Below, in pieces: positions 8,699 through 17,024 of a stretch of 64,000 nt of DNA. How positions within the stretch are numbered: the stretch's first letter is position 1; each line of letters opens with the position of its first letter. The notes beneath the pieces are model-generated. The model was not told the DNA's origin, searched no databases, and worked only from the letters and a program-made list of their open reading frames with translations. A program made the translations under genes and the position numbers. The stretch is taken from contig NZ_JBISBV010000003.1 of NCBI RefSeq assembly GCF_046592965.1, positions 310,001-374,000 on the forward strand, given 5' to 3'. This DNA comes from Marivita sp046592965 (GTDB taxonomy: Bacteria; Pseudomonadota; Alphaproteobacteria; Rhodobacterales; Rhodobacteraceae).

Positions 8699-9121
8699 TC
8701 AATCGTCGCGATGTACCTTCTCGCGGCGCTCATGACGCTCCTGCGCCTCAAGGCTCAACGTCGTCGTCGGACGCGCCACGAGCCGTTTGAGCGAAATCGG
8801 GTCGCCCGTTGCCTGACAATAGCCAAATTCGCCTTCTTCGATCCGCCGCAATGCTGCGTCGATCTTGGACACGAGCTTGCGCTGGCGATCCCGAATGCGC
8901 AGTTCAAGCGACCGGTCGGTTTCCTCGGACGCGCGATCGGCGACATCGGGAATGTTACGTGTTCCGTCCTGCAAACCCGCGATGGTGGTTTTGCTGTCAC
9001 TCAACAACTCGTTGCGCTGCTCAAGCAGTTCGCGACGGAACCACTCGACCTGACGCTCGTTCATGAATGGCTCGTCTTCGGCGGGCATGTAATCGTCAGG
9101 CAGAAAAGTTTCTGCTTTCAT
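8699..9121 (-). CDS. dksA: RNA polymerase-binding transcription factor DksA
   Basis: 140-residue DksA/TraR-family regulator that enters the RNA polymerase secondary channel and acts with ppGpp at rRNA and stringent promoters. The coiled-coil tip region contains DVADRASEETDRSLELRIRDRQ, with the Asp/Ala tip residues of the DksA type. The C-terminal finger has one cysteine only (GYCQATG then TLSLEA), i.e. Cys-Thr-Ser-Ala at the four zinc-ligand positions. Such degenerate fingers are known in Rhodobacter DksA. Start at 9121 (AAGGGG upstream); an ATG at 9154 with its own AGAGGA would add 11 residues and is a real alternative. Confidence 0.88.
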   Translation of the reverse strand: MKAETFLPDDYMPAEDEPFMNERQVEWFRRELLEQRNELLSDSKTTIAGLQDGTRNIPDVADRASEETDRSLELRIRDRQRKLVSKIDAALRRIEEGEFGYCQATGDPISLKRLVARPTTTLSLEAQERHERREKVHRDD

Positions 9122-9286
9122 CCTCGTCCCCTTGCCTACACCAGTATCTGACATGGAAAATCCTCTAGACATCTGGCACCCCTATGCGCAGCACTTAACT
9201 TAAGCCCCAGGGGTTGTCACTAGCCAATAGCCGCAAAAATCGGTGAAAATATGGCGCGGGACCGACAAGACAGAAAGCAGGAAAAG

Positions 9287-10129
9287 ATGAGATTCGAAGG
9301 CACCAAATCCTACGTCGCAACTGACGATCTGACCATCGCGGTGAATGCCGCCGTGACGCTGGAACGCCCGCTTCTGGTGAAGGGCGAACCGGGCACCGGA
9401 AAGACCGAGCTGGCGCGTCAGGTGGCCGATGGTCTGGGGCTGCGGATGATCGAGTGGAACATCAAATCCACCACCAAGGCACAGCAGGGTCTTTACGAGT
9501 ACGACGCCGTCAGCCGCTTGCGTGACAGCCAGTTGGGTGATGAACGTGTGAACGATGTGCGAAACTACATCCGCAAGGGCAAGCTCTGGCAGGCCTTCGA
9601 GGCGGATGAGAAGGTCGTGCTGCTGATCGACGAGGTGGACAAGGCCGATATCGAATTCCCCAACGACCTGTTGCAGGAACTCGATCGAATGGAATTTCAC
9701 GTCTACGAAACCGGCGACACGATCACCGCGCGGCATCGCCCCATCGTGATCATCACCTCGAACAACGAAAAGGAACTGCCCGACGCGTTTCTGCGCCGCT
9801 GTTTCTTTCACTACATCCGCTTCCCCGATCCAGATACCCTGCGCAAGATCGTCGAAGTGCACCATCCGGGCATCAAGGACGCGCTGCTGACCACGGCCCT
9901 GACCCAGTTTTACGACGTGCGTGAACAGACCGGGTTGAAAAAGAAACCGTCAACGTCAGAGGTGCTGGATTGGCTCAAACTCCTGCTGGCCGAAGACATG
10001 ACCTCCGAGGATCTCAAGCGCGATGGCGCGAGTGCGCTGCCAAAGCTGCACGGCGCGCTGCTGAAGAACGAGCAGGATGTGCATCTGTTTGAACGTCTGG
10101 CATTCATGGCGCGGCGCGAACGACGGTAG
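9287..10129 (+). CDS. MoxR-type AAA+ ATPase (CoxD-like)
   Basis: 280-residue AAA+ ATPase of the MoxR group, which works with von Willebrand A-domain proteins to remodel or activate metalloenzymes and other complexes. Walker A GEPGTGKT at residues 33-40, Walker B VVLLIDEVDKAD around 110, sensor 1 IITSNNEKELPDAFLRRC. ATG at 9287 is preceded by CAGGAAA; an upstream in-frame ATG (9251) adds 12 charged residues and is less likely. The likely partner is the VWA protein at 13314, in the same orientation but 3 kb away. Compare CoxD in CO-dehydrogenase clusters. Confidence 0.88.
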   Translation: MRFEGTKSYVATDDLTIAVNAAVTLERPLLVKGEPGTGKTELARQVADGLGLRMIEWNIKSTTKAQQGLYEYDAVSRLRDSQLGDERVNDVRNYIRKGKLWQAFEADEKVVLLIDEVDKADIEFPNDLLQELDRMEFHVYETGDTITARHRPIVIITSNNEKELPDAFLRRCFFHYIRFPDPDTLRKIVEVHHPGIKDALLTTALTQFYDVREQTGLKKKPSTSEVLDWLKLLLAEDMTSEDLKRDGASALPKLHGALLKNEQDVHLFERLAFMARRERR

Positions 10130-10153
10130 GTTTGGCGGGCGGCGCAAAAGATT

Positions 10154-10216
10154 GGGGGCGTTGCCCCCGCCCGCCAAGGCGGGCTCCCCCAAGGTATTTT
10201 TGGCCAAAAGAAACCC
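10154..10216 (+). repeat. REP-like intergenic element, copy A
   Basis: Two hairpins (GGGGGC-gtt-GCCCCC at 10154-10168 and GCCCGCC-aa-GGCGGGC at 10169-10184), then a core starting AAGGTATTTTTGG and ending AAAGAAACCC. It fills the gap between the converging MoxR and methyltransferase genes and could serve as their terminator. Related copies occur at 23646, 27627, 52089, 63496 and 63698. Confidence 0.75.
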
Positions 10217-10221
10217 GAAGG

Positions 10222-11334
10222 TCAGAGATTTGCCTGGAACAGTTGGATTTTCAGCCCGCCATGCGGGATCGGAGCGCTGACCTGGCGGAAATGCAGCCCT
10301 GTGGCCCGTGCGAGCCCTTTATCAGACGTCACGATCCCGACGCGCCATCCCTTGAACCGGTCTTTCAGCACCGTTCCAAACGTGCCGTAGAGCGCGAAGA
10401 GCAGGTTTCGGTTGCCGATCCGCGCACCATAAGGCGGGTTGACGATGACCAACCCGGGCGGACCTTCGGGCGGAGTGATGTCGGCGATCGGGCGATGTGC
10501 AAATCGGGTGACGCCGGACACACCGGCGCGTTCCGCATTGGCCGTTGCGTTCGCGATTGCACCGGCGTCCCTGTCGGAGCCATGAAAGCGCAGTTCGGAC
10601 GGCTCTGGCGTCGACATCGCGGCTTTCATCGCCGCCCAGGCATCGGCATCGAACGAGGCCAGATTTTCGAAACCGAACGAGCGCGCACGCCCCGGCGCAA
10701 GGCCCAAAGCCATCTCGGCCGCTTCGATCACGAACGTGCCTGACCCGCACATCGGATCGAGGACCGGTTCGGTTCCGTTAAAACCGCAGGATCGCAGGAA
10801 CAGCGCCGCCAACGTCTCGCGCATCGGTGCCTTGCCAACCGCTTGCTTGTGACCACGTTTGTGCAATGCCTCGCCGGATGTATCGAGACTGATGTCGCAG
10901 AGATCGTCCTCGATGCGAACCCGCACAACCAAAGCCGCCTTTTCCGCCGGCTTTTGCCCCAATGCGGCGGCGATGGCGTTTTCCACCCGCTCTTTCGCCG
11001 CGCCCGCATGGTAGATACGCGATTTGCGACAGCTCGCCTCGACCCGGTACGGCACGTCGCGGCGCAGTAACGCTGCCCACTCGACCTTGCGTGCGCGCTT
11101 GTCGAGCTGCGCCGGATGCATCGCGCGAAACCGCGCCACCCGTGCGAGAACCCGCCCCGCGCCGCGCAACACCAGATTGGCGCGCCACACATCGGGCCAG
11201 CCGCCCGCGAGCGTCACGCCACCGGGGACGACCTGGGGATCGATAAATCCGGCCGCGCGCGCCTCGTCGCGCAGCACACTCTCCAGCCCCGGCGTCCCGG
11301 ACAGGAATATCTCGATAGGATCAATATCTGTCAT
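10222..11334 (-). CDS. THUMP-domain class I RNA methyltransferase (RlmL/RlmK type)
   Basis: 370-residue SAM-dependent methyltransferase. The N-terminal ferredoxin-like/THUMP region (IFLSGTPGLESVLRDEARAAG to ALVVRVRIEDDLCDISLDTSG) recognises RNA. The catalytic domain carries LDPMCGSGTFVIEAA (SAM motif I) and VIVNPPYGARIG (NPPY catalytic motif). This architecture matches enzymes making N2-methylguanine in 23S rRNA, similar to the N-terminal half of E. coli RlmKL; the exact target base is inferred only. ATG at 11334 preferred over GTG at 11337. Confidence 0.85.
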   Translation of the reverse strand: MTDIDPIEIFLSGTPGLESVLRDEARAAGFIDPQVVPGGVTLAGGWPDVWRANLVLRGAGRVLARVARFRAMHPAQLDKRARKVEWAALLRRDVPYRVEASCRKSRIYHAGAAKERVENAIAAALGQKPAEKAALVVRVRIEDDLCDISLDTSGEALHKRGHKQAVGKAPMRETLAALFLRSCGFNGTEPVLDPMCGSGTFVIEAAEMALGLAPGRARSFGFENLASFDADAWAAMKAAMSTPEPSELRFHGSDRDAGAIANATANAERAGVSGVTRFAHRPIADITPPEGPPGLVIVNPPYGARIGNRNLLFALYGTFGTVLKDRFKGWRVGIVTSDKGLARATGLHFRQVSAPIPHGGLKIQLFQANL

Positions 11335-11734
11335 CACTGTGCTCTATCCCGATTTGCCGATGAGCGCGAGCCTTGGCCGATGACGTGGCAGACACTCATC
11401 CCGTGTCAAAGCCGGGACATACCCGCTTGTTGCTTCTTTGCACTGATTACGCCGTTGAAATCATGCGAAATTCCGCGCCCAACCTCAACGGATATAAAAA
11501 GTGATTCGGGCTGAATGTTCCGCTCTGGCCAAAACCCATGCTTTCGCCCTAAGCTTGCCCCAGAGCGGACAAAAAAACAGCGGATCGAAAAGTATCCGCA
11601 ATGAGCAGGCAGGCTTTCGATATGTCCCACAGTCCTTTGGCCGCGTGCATTTTGCACGCGAACGCGTCATCCTTGCGAAGTGCAACGCACGGCGATGCCC
11701 CGGCGTGCCCGATCTCGTGTTTGGGGTCGCGCCG
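11335..11734. other. 400-nt intergenic region with several hairpins
   Basis: No convincing gene between two divergently read genes. It contains a 10-bp perfect inverted repeat TCCGCTCTGG / CCAGAGCGGA (11519-11528 and 11560-11569) with a seven-A run at 11571-11577, a 6-bp hairpin GCGGAT / ATCCGC (11580-11599), and an 8-bp hairpin CGCGTGCA-ttt-TGCACGCG (11642-11660). One weak frame runs on into the DUF2927 gene but has no protein character. A leader RNA or small RNA is possible. Confidence 0.5.
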
Positions 11735-13108
11735 ATGATGCGCCGTATTCTGTTGCCCCTGACCCTGCTGCTCAATGCCTGTATGCCGGTGACGCAATCC
11801 GAAACCACGACCCGCGCCGCATTCGTCGACTCGAGCCTGCCGTCGATGAAGGTCTTTTCGATCCCCCGCCCCGTCGCCGTGCACACATCCAATGCCGATC
11901 TCGCACGCGATTTCATGGACCTGTCCATGAGCCTGGAATCGGGCCGCACGCTTGATGTGTTCACGCGGTTCGAAGGGCCCATCACGGTACGCCTGATCGG
12001 CAACGCGCAACCTTCCGTGCCGCGCGACCTTGATCGCTTGCTGCACCGGTTGCGCCGTGAAGCCGGCATCGACATCACGCCCACGGCGTCTGCGGACGCA
12101 AACATCACCATCAACGCGGTCAGCCGCGCCGAGATCCAGCGCGTTCTGCCCCAGGCGGCGTGTTTCGTGGTGCCCAATGTGTCCACTTTGCCAGAATACC
12201 GCCGCGCCCGGCGATCAAGCAGGGTGAACTGGAGCACGCTGACCAGCCGTACGCGGCTGGCGATCTTCCTGCCCAACGATTCCAGCCCGCAAGAGGCGCG
12301 CGACTGCCTGCACGAAGAACTCGCACAGGCGCTTGGCCCGCTCAACGACCTCTATCGCCTGCCAAATTCGGTGTTCAATGACGATAATGTCCACACCGTG
12401 TTGACCGGATATGACATGCTGGTGCTGCGCGCCCATTACGATCCTGCCCTGCGCAACGGCATGACGCGACAACAGGTGATGGCGCGCCTCCCCGCCATTC
12501 TCGACCGCCTCAATCCGCAGGGCCGTGGCGTGCCAGCCAGACGCGCGGCGCGCACCCCGCGCCCGTGGATCGATGCCATCCAGACCGCTCTCGGACCGGG
12601 CGCATCCGCCGGAGCGCGACGCGCCGCCGCCACCGAAGCGCTGGGCATTGCCTCTGCGATGGGGTGGCAGGATCACCGTCGCGGCTTCGCCCATTATGCC
12701 ATGGGGCGCATCCTGCAAAGCACCAGGCCGGACGTCGCCCGCGAACAGTTCCTGCTGGCCGATATGTATTTCGCCCGCACTCCCGAGACCGAGCTGCACC
12801 GGGCCTATGTGGCGTCGCAACTCGCCGCGTTTGCCTTGACCGAAGATCGCCCCGATGTTGCGCTGAACCTCACCGGTCACTCCGTCGATCTGGCGGCCCG
12901 GTACGAGAACGCTGCGCTGCTGGCGACCTTGCTCATGCTGCGCGCCGAAGCGTTCGATCTTTCGGGGCGCGCCTCGGCGGGGGCCGATGTGCGTCTGGAC
13001 AGTCTGGGATGGGCGCGCTACGGGTTCGGTTCGGACTGGTCGGTGCGCGCCAAACTGCGCGAGATCAGTTCGCTCAATCCGCTCAACAGGGGCAGAGGCA
13101 GGTTATGA
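11735..13108 (+). CDS. DUF2927 domain lipoprotein
   Basis: 457-residue putative lipoprotein. A short hydrophobic leader ends in the lipobox LLNAC (cysteine near residue 16), predicting signal peptidase II processing. The DUF2927 signature region is clear (CLHEELAQALGPLNDLYRL, then SVFNDDNVHTVLTGYDMLVLRAHYDP) with the His-Glu-Glu of the family. The C-terminal ~170 residues are Ala/Arg rich and helical, possibly TPR-like. Function is unknown; the HEExxQ-like motif hints at a hydrolase fold but this is inference. Start chosen at the ATG just before the leader; the Shine-Dalgarno is weak. Overlaps the next small gene by 4 nt. Confidence 0.78.
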   Translation: MMRRILLPLTLLLNACMPVTQSETTTRAAFVDSSLPSMKVFSIPRPVAVHTSNADLARDFMDLSMSLESGRTLDVFTRFEGPITVRLIGNAQPSVPRDLDRLLHRLRREAGIDITPTASADANITINAVSRAEIQRVLPQAACFVVPNVSTLPEYRRARRSSRVNWSTLTSRTRLAIFLPNDSSPQEARDCLHEELAQALGPLNDLYRLPNSVFNDDNVHTVLTGYDMLVLRAHYDPALRNGMTRQQVMARLPAILDRLNPQGRGVPARRAARTPRPWIDAIQTALGPGASAGARRAAATEALGIASAMGWQDHRRGFAHYAMGRILQSTRPDVAREQFLLADMYFARTPETELHRAYVASQLAAFALTEDRPDVALNLTGHSVDLAARYENAALLATLLMLRAEAFDLSGRASAGADVRLDSLGWARYGFGSDWSVRAKLREISSLNPLNRGRGRL

Positions 13109-13272
13109 TCGTCATTGCAGGGGTCGTTCTGGGAGCCATTTTCGGTGCCATGAGCGCGAAAAAACGCAACGGCAGCCGCGGTGATCTGTGGCAATACGGC
13201 GCGGTCTTTGCGATTATCGGCGGGCTGGCCGGGCTGATCCTGACGATTGTCATTGAAAAGCTGGTCTTCTGA
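13105..13272 (+). CDS. Small two-helix membrane protein (55 aa)
   Basis: 55-residue protein with two hydrophobic helices (IVIAGVVLGAIFGAM and VFAIIGGLAGLILTIVI) separated by a basic loop KKRNGSRGD. ATG overlaps the DUF2927 stop as ATGA, so it is translationally coupled. Short conserved proteins of this kind accompany DUF2927 genes in Rhodobacteraceae and are sometimes misnamed as acyltransferases because of their size class; no function is supported. Confidence 0.7.
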   Translation: MIVIAGVVLGAIFGAMSAKKRNGSRGDLWQYGAVFAIIGGLAGLILTIVIEKLVF

Positions 13273-13313
13273 CGGCGCTGGTCAGGCGCTGCTCCAGTTG
13301 CTAGATCTGCCGC

Positions 13314-14498
13314 ATGTTCGTTCCGTTTTTTGACACTCTCCGCCGCACTGGCGTGCCCGTTTCGCTACGCGAATACCTCAGCTTTCTTGAGGCGATGCGC
13401 GCGGGTCTCGCCACCTATGACCCCGAAGCATTTTACTATCTCGCACGCAGCGCGATGGTCAAAGACGAGCGCCACATCGACCGTTTTGACCGCGCCTTTG
13501 CCGAGGCATTCAAGGGTCTTGAACATCTGAGCTCCGATGCCGTTCTCGACGCGCTTGATCTGCCTGAAGACTGGCTGCGCAAGATGGCGGAAAAGCACCT
13601 GAGCGATGCCGAAAAGGCCGAGATCGAAGCGCTGGGCGGGTTTGACAAGCTGATGGAGACCCTGAAGGAACGCCTCAAGGAGCAGCAGGGCCGCCATCAG
13701 GGGGGCAACAAGTGGATTGGAACCGCCGGCACGTCCCCCTTCGGCGCCTATGGTTACAACCCCGAAGGCGTGCGCATCGGGCAAGACCAAAGCCGCCATC
13801 AGCGCGCGGTCAAGGTCTGGGACAAGCGCGAGTTCCGCAACCTGGACGACAGCGTCGAGCTGGGCACCCGCAACATCAAGGTTGCGCTCAAACGTCTGCG
13901 TCGCTGGGCGCGGGACGGGGCGATGGACGAACTGGACCTTGACGGCACCATTCGTGCCACCGCCGAACATGGGTATCTTGACGTGCAAACCCGCCCCGAG
14001 CGGCGCAATGCGGTCAAGGTCATTCTGTTTCTGGATGTCGGCGGTTCGATGGACCCTCATGTCAAGGTCGTGGAGGAACTGTTCTCTGCCGCGCGCGCCG
14101 AATTCAAGCATCTTGAGCATTACTACTTCCACAACTGCCTTTACGAAGGCGTCTGGAAAGACAACCGTCGCCGCTGGGATGCGGTGACTCCGACGAGAGA
14201 CGTGCTCAACACATACGGCCCTGATTACAAATGTATTTTCGTCGGTGACGCGAGCATGTCGCCCTACGAGATCGCCTTTGCGGGCGGTGCCAATGAGCAT
14301 TGGAATACCGAAGCCGGACAAGTTTGGCTCGAGCGTGCACGGACGCAATGGCCCTCTCATCTCTGGATCAACCCGACGCCGCAGCAGCACTGGCCACATA
14401 CCCAGTCCATCGGCATGATCCGCGAGATATTCGAGGACGCGATGGTGCCGATGACGCTTGAGGGCATCACGCGCGGCATCACGGCGCTGGCAAAATAG
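13314..14498 (+). CDS. VWA domain-containing protein (CoxE-like)
   Basis: 394-residue cytoplasmic protein with a C-terminal von Willebrand A domain. The metal-ion-dependent adhesion motif is LDVGGSMD (DxGxS, near residue 245), with a later acidic position in IFVGDASMSP. The N-terminal ~200 residues are helical and charged (KLMETLKERLKEQQ). VWA proteins of this family pair with MoxR ATPases; the matching ATPase is the gene at 9287. CoxE of CO-dehydrogenase clusters is a relative, and XdhC/MoCF genes lie 6-8 kb away. Start ATG at 13314 has no strong Shine-Dalgarno. Confidence 0.82.
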   Translation: MFVPFFDTLRRTGVPVSLREYLSFLEAMRAGLATYDPEAFYYLARSAMVKDERHIDRFDRAFAEAFKGLEHLSSDAVLDALDLPEDWLRKMAEKHLSDAEKAEIEALGGFDKLMETLKERLKEQQGRHQGGNKWIGTAGTSPFGAYGYNPEGVRIGQDQSRHQRAVKVWDKREFRNLDDSVELGTRNIKVALKRLRRWARDGAMDELDLDGTIRATAEHGYLDVQTRPERRNAVKVILFLDVGGSMDPHVKVVEELFSAARAEFKHLEHYYFHNCLYEGVWKDNRRRWDAVTPTRDVLNTYGPDYKCIFVGDASMSPYEIAFAGGANEHWNTEAGQVWLERARTQWPSHLWINPTPQQHWPHTQSIGMIREIFEDAMVPMTLEGITRGITALAK

Positions 14499-14628
14499 TG
14501 GTCCACCCCTAGCAGCCTCTCCATCGCTCTTTCTTCGCAATTCTCCAATTCTTGCCGGTGTGAAGGAACCGCGCAGCGCCGCGGCTGGTTCTTCGATCAA
14601 GACCTCCCTAACGAAAGGACATGATCAA

Positions 14629-15060
14629 ATGATTAAGAAAACTGCATCCGCACATTGGTCCGGCGGCCTGAAAGATGGCAAAGGCCAGATCTCAACGGAA
14701 TCCGGCGTGCTTGACGAACAGCCTTACGGCTTCAACACGCGGTTCGAAAACAAGCCCGGCACCAACCCCGAAGAACTGATCGGCGCGGCGCATGCGGGAT
14801 GTTTCTCGATGGCTTTGTCAATGATCCTCGGGGATTATGACGCCACCGCGGACTCGATCGACACGAAAGCAACCGTGTCCCTGGAGGAACAAGCCGGCGG
14901 CTTTACCATCACCAAGGTTCACCTTGATCTGGAAGCTAAAATTCCAGGCCTGAGCGAAGATGATTTTCACAAGGCCGCTCAGACCGCCAAGGAAAACTGC
15001 CCCGTGTCCAAGGTGCTGGCCGGAGCGGACATCACGCTTGACGCCAAGCTGACCAGCTAA
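14629..15060 (+). CDS. osmC: OsmC family peroxiredoxin
   Basis: 143-residue OsmC/Ohr-fold thiol peroxidase reducing organic hydroperoxides. The two redox cysteines are in AAHAGCFSMALS (near residue 57) and ENCPVSKVLAG (near 124), and the N-terminal SAHWSGGLKDGKG is typical of the OsmC rather than Ohr branch. ATG at 14629 follows AAAGGA at 14605-14610; the upstream in-frame extension lacks protein character. Monocistronic, followed by a GC-rich hairpin. Confidence 0.92.
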   Translation: MIKKTASAHWSGGLKDGKGQISTESGVLDEQPYGFNTRFENKPGTNPEELIGAAHAGCFSMALSMILGDYDATADSIDTKATVSLEEQAGGFTITKVHLDLEAKIPGLSEDDFHKAAQTAKENCPVSKVLAGADITLDAKLTS

Positions 15061-15071
15061 CGACGCTTAAA

Positions 15072-15099
15072 AAGCGCGGCGTCCATGCGCGCCGCGCTT
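15072..15099. terminator. Hairpin downstream of osmC
   Basis: Perfect 10-bp stem AAGCGCGGCG / CGCCGCGCTT with an 8-nt loop. The plus strand lacks a long U-run after it; the A-run before it would make it a better terminator for minus-strand transcription. Likely but not certain terminator for osmC. Confidence 0.55.
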
Positions 15100-15132
15100 G
15101 CCCAAGGCACGTCGCCGCACCATATCTAATAC

Positions 15133-15831
15133 ATGTTGAAATTCACCCCGATCCTGCTCGCGATCCTCTATGCGCTTGCGATGTATCATTTCTCCGTCTG
15201 GCGCACCAAACGCGAGCTTGATGCCCGCTCCACCGAGCTTGCCGATCCCAAGCTCAAGGCTCTGACAGATCGCCTGGCCGCGGCGCTCGATCTGGATCGT
15301 ATCCGCGTGAATATCTACGAGATTGACCCGGTAAACGGCCTTGCTGCACCAGACGGGCGCATTTTCATCACCCGTGGATTTTACCGCAAATACCAGAACA
15401 ACGAAGTGACCGGCGAAGAATTGGCCAGCGTCATCGCGCATGAGCTGGGCCACGTCGCATTGGGCCACTCCCGTCGCCGCATGATCGACTTTTCGGGTCA
15501 AAATGCGCTGCGCACCGCGCTTGCGATGGTGCTGTCGCGCTTTATTCCCGGGGTGGGTGTCTGGATCGCCAACGGATTGGCCACCCTTCTCGCGGCCCGC
15601 CTGTCACGGGGCGATGAATACGAGGCCGACGCCTATGCTGCTGCCTTGTTGCACAAGGCCGGTATCGGAATCTCGGCGCAAAAATCGCTGTTCCTCAAAC
15701 TCGACAAACTGACGCAAGCCCGCTCCGGTGCGGTGCCGGCGTGGCTCATGTCGCACCCGAAAACCGCCGAACGGATCGCTGCGCTTGACGCGCTGGAACA
15801 CCGCTGGACCAACGCACCGTCCCGAGACTAG
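15133..15831 (+). CDS. M48 family zinc metalloprotease
   Basis: 232-residue membrane-associated metallopeptidase. An N-terminal transmembrane helix (FTPILLAILYALAMYHF) is followed by the catalytic zinc motif HELGHVALGH (HExxH) near residue 108 and the third-ligand glutamate in DEYEADAYAA. A second hydrophobic stretch (TALAMVLSRFIPGVGVWIANGLATLL) lies between the motifs. Family members (HtpX/Ste24 type) take part in membrane or periplasmic protein quality control. Only one clear N-terminal helix, so it is shorter than HtpX. Converges on alkC with a 48-nt gap. Confidence 0.88.
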   Translation: MLKFTPILLAILYALAMYHFSVWRTKRELDARSTELADPKLKALTDRLAAALDLDRIRVNIYEIDPVNGLAAPDGRIFITRGFYRKYQNNEVTGEELASVIAHELGHVALGHSRRRMIDFSGQNALRTALAMVLSRFIPGVGVWIANGLATLLAARLSRGDEYEADAYAAALLHKAGIGISAQKSLFLKLDKLTQARSGAVPAWLMSHPKTAERIAALDALEHRWTNAPSRD

Positions 15832-15879
15832 CCGATATTGTCACGCATTATCCGATGGATATGTTAAAATCTTCACCCA

Positions 15880-17022
15880 TCACATCAATTGAAAAACGCC
15901 AGTGGCGCGATCTTGCCCGTTGACCTGAACCACAACACGGTGCGGACCCGGATGCAGCGTAAAGGTCGATGCGCCCGCCTTCAGCCGGTGTGATTTTGAA
16001 ACCGTCATCACCTCGCCTGCTTTGGCCTTTAAGGTCTTGAGTTTGAAAACCTTTTCACGCTCGCGCCCGGTTTGACTCTGAAAGGTGATGCGGTAATCCA
16101 CCATAATCGGCATGTCCTGCGCGGCGCATAGCGTCACCTCAATCTTGATCGCATCGCCGATCTCAACCGGGTTGGGCGCAAGGGTCAATTCCACATCCAT
16201 CGCGGCATCCTGGACATACCCCAAATGCGCCAATGCCCGAGGCTCACCCCGTTTGACAGCCGTCCGCAGCGCGTGACGCGTGATCCAGTCCAACTCGCAC
16301 GCCGTTTGCAGCCCTTTTTTCGCCCAGTCTGACAGATGATCGACCACCACATCCGGTGCACGGCGCGTCAGATCGTTCATGTGGTTCGCAACCGATCGCG
16401 TGACATACCGCGTCGGATCGCCGTGCAAGGCATCTAGAAACCGCAAGGGTACCAAGGGATCCAGCGTAATGTTCGCGGCCCAGGGCAAGCGCGGGCGCGT
16501 GCCCTCGCTCACAAGGCGGCGGACGTGGTAATTCTCATGCGTCACCCACCGGTCCAGCCGCGCAAGCGTCTGATCTGGCCAGCGGTTCAGGAACGGGCGG
16601 AGGTAATATTCCATCGAGAACCGCTGCGTGGCCATTTCAAGCAGGTCCAACGCCCGGTCGCGATGCGCCTCCATCCCGTGCCGCACCGCCAGAATACCGG
16701 GAACCGCATGGATGAACCGTCCGAAATCGTTATCCGAGCGCATCGGATCAAGCGGCGGAGGCATCGCGCTTTCGAGCGCTTCGGCCATCTCTGGAAACCG
16801 CTTCGGCAACTGCTCTTCGATGCAGGTGGCCAGCCAGTCCAGCCGTTGCATCAGCCCGAGCGGGGCCAGCCCCGCAAGCGCCGTTTCCTGAAACCGGTCC
16901 GCATCAAATTCCGGCAGCACCGAATATTCTTGCGCCATATCGCCAATCGTACCTGCGTTGAACAGCCGGTCCCGAAGCGAAAACCCTTGCGCCTGCCCCT
17001 TACCATCCGGTCCGCGCGCCAC
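15880..17022 (-). CDS. alkC: DNA alkylation repair glycosylase AlkC
   Basis: 380-residue HEAT-like-repeat DNA glycosylase removing N3-alkylated bases without base flipping. The family signature HENYHVRRLVSEGTRPRLPW is at about residues 160-180, followed by HEAT-like helices. The C-terminal ~100 residues (MDVELTLAPNPVEIGDAIKIEV to HRVVVQVNGQDRA) form a predicted Ig-like beta domain, as described for AlkC of Pseudomonas. GTG at 17022 is preferred because FSLRDRLFNAGTIGDMA matches the family N-terminus; the long upstream extension of the frame is antisense noise within the SDR gene. It starts 2 nt after the SDR stop, so the two form a unit. Confidence 0.85.
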   Translation of the reverse strand: MARGPDGKGQAQGFSLRDRLFNAGTIGDMAQEYSVLPEFDADRFQETALAGLAPLGLMQRLDWLATCIEEQLPKRFPEMAEALESAMPPPLDPMRSDNDFGRFIHAVPGILAVRHGMEAHRDRALDLLEMATQRFSMEYYLRPFLNRWPDQTLARLDRWVTHENYHVRRLVSEGTRPRLPWAANITLDPLVPLRFLDALHGDPTRYVTRSVANHMNDLTRRAPDVVVDHLSDWAKKGLQTACELDWITRHALRTAVKRGEPRALAHLGYVQDAAMDVELTLAPNPVEIGDAIKIEVTLCAAQDMPIMVDYRITFQSQTGREREKVFKLKTLKAKAGEVMTVSKSHRLKAGASTFTLHPGPHRVVVQVNGQDRATGVFQLM

Positions 17023-17024
17023 GG

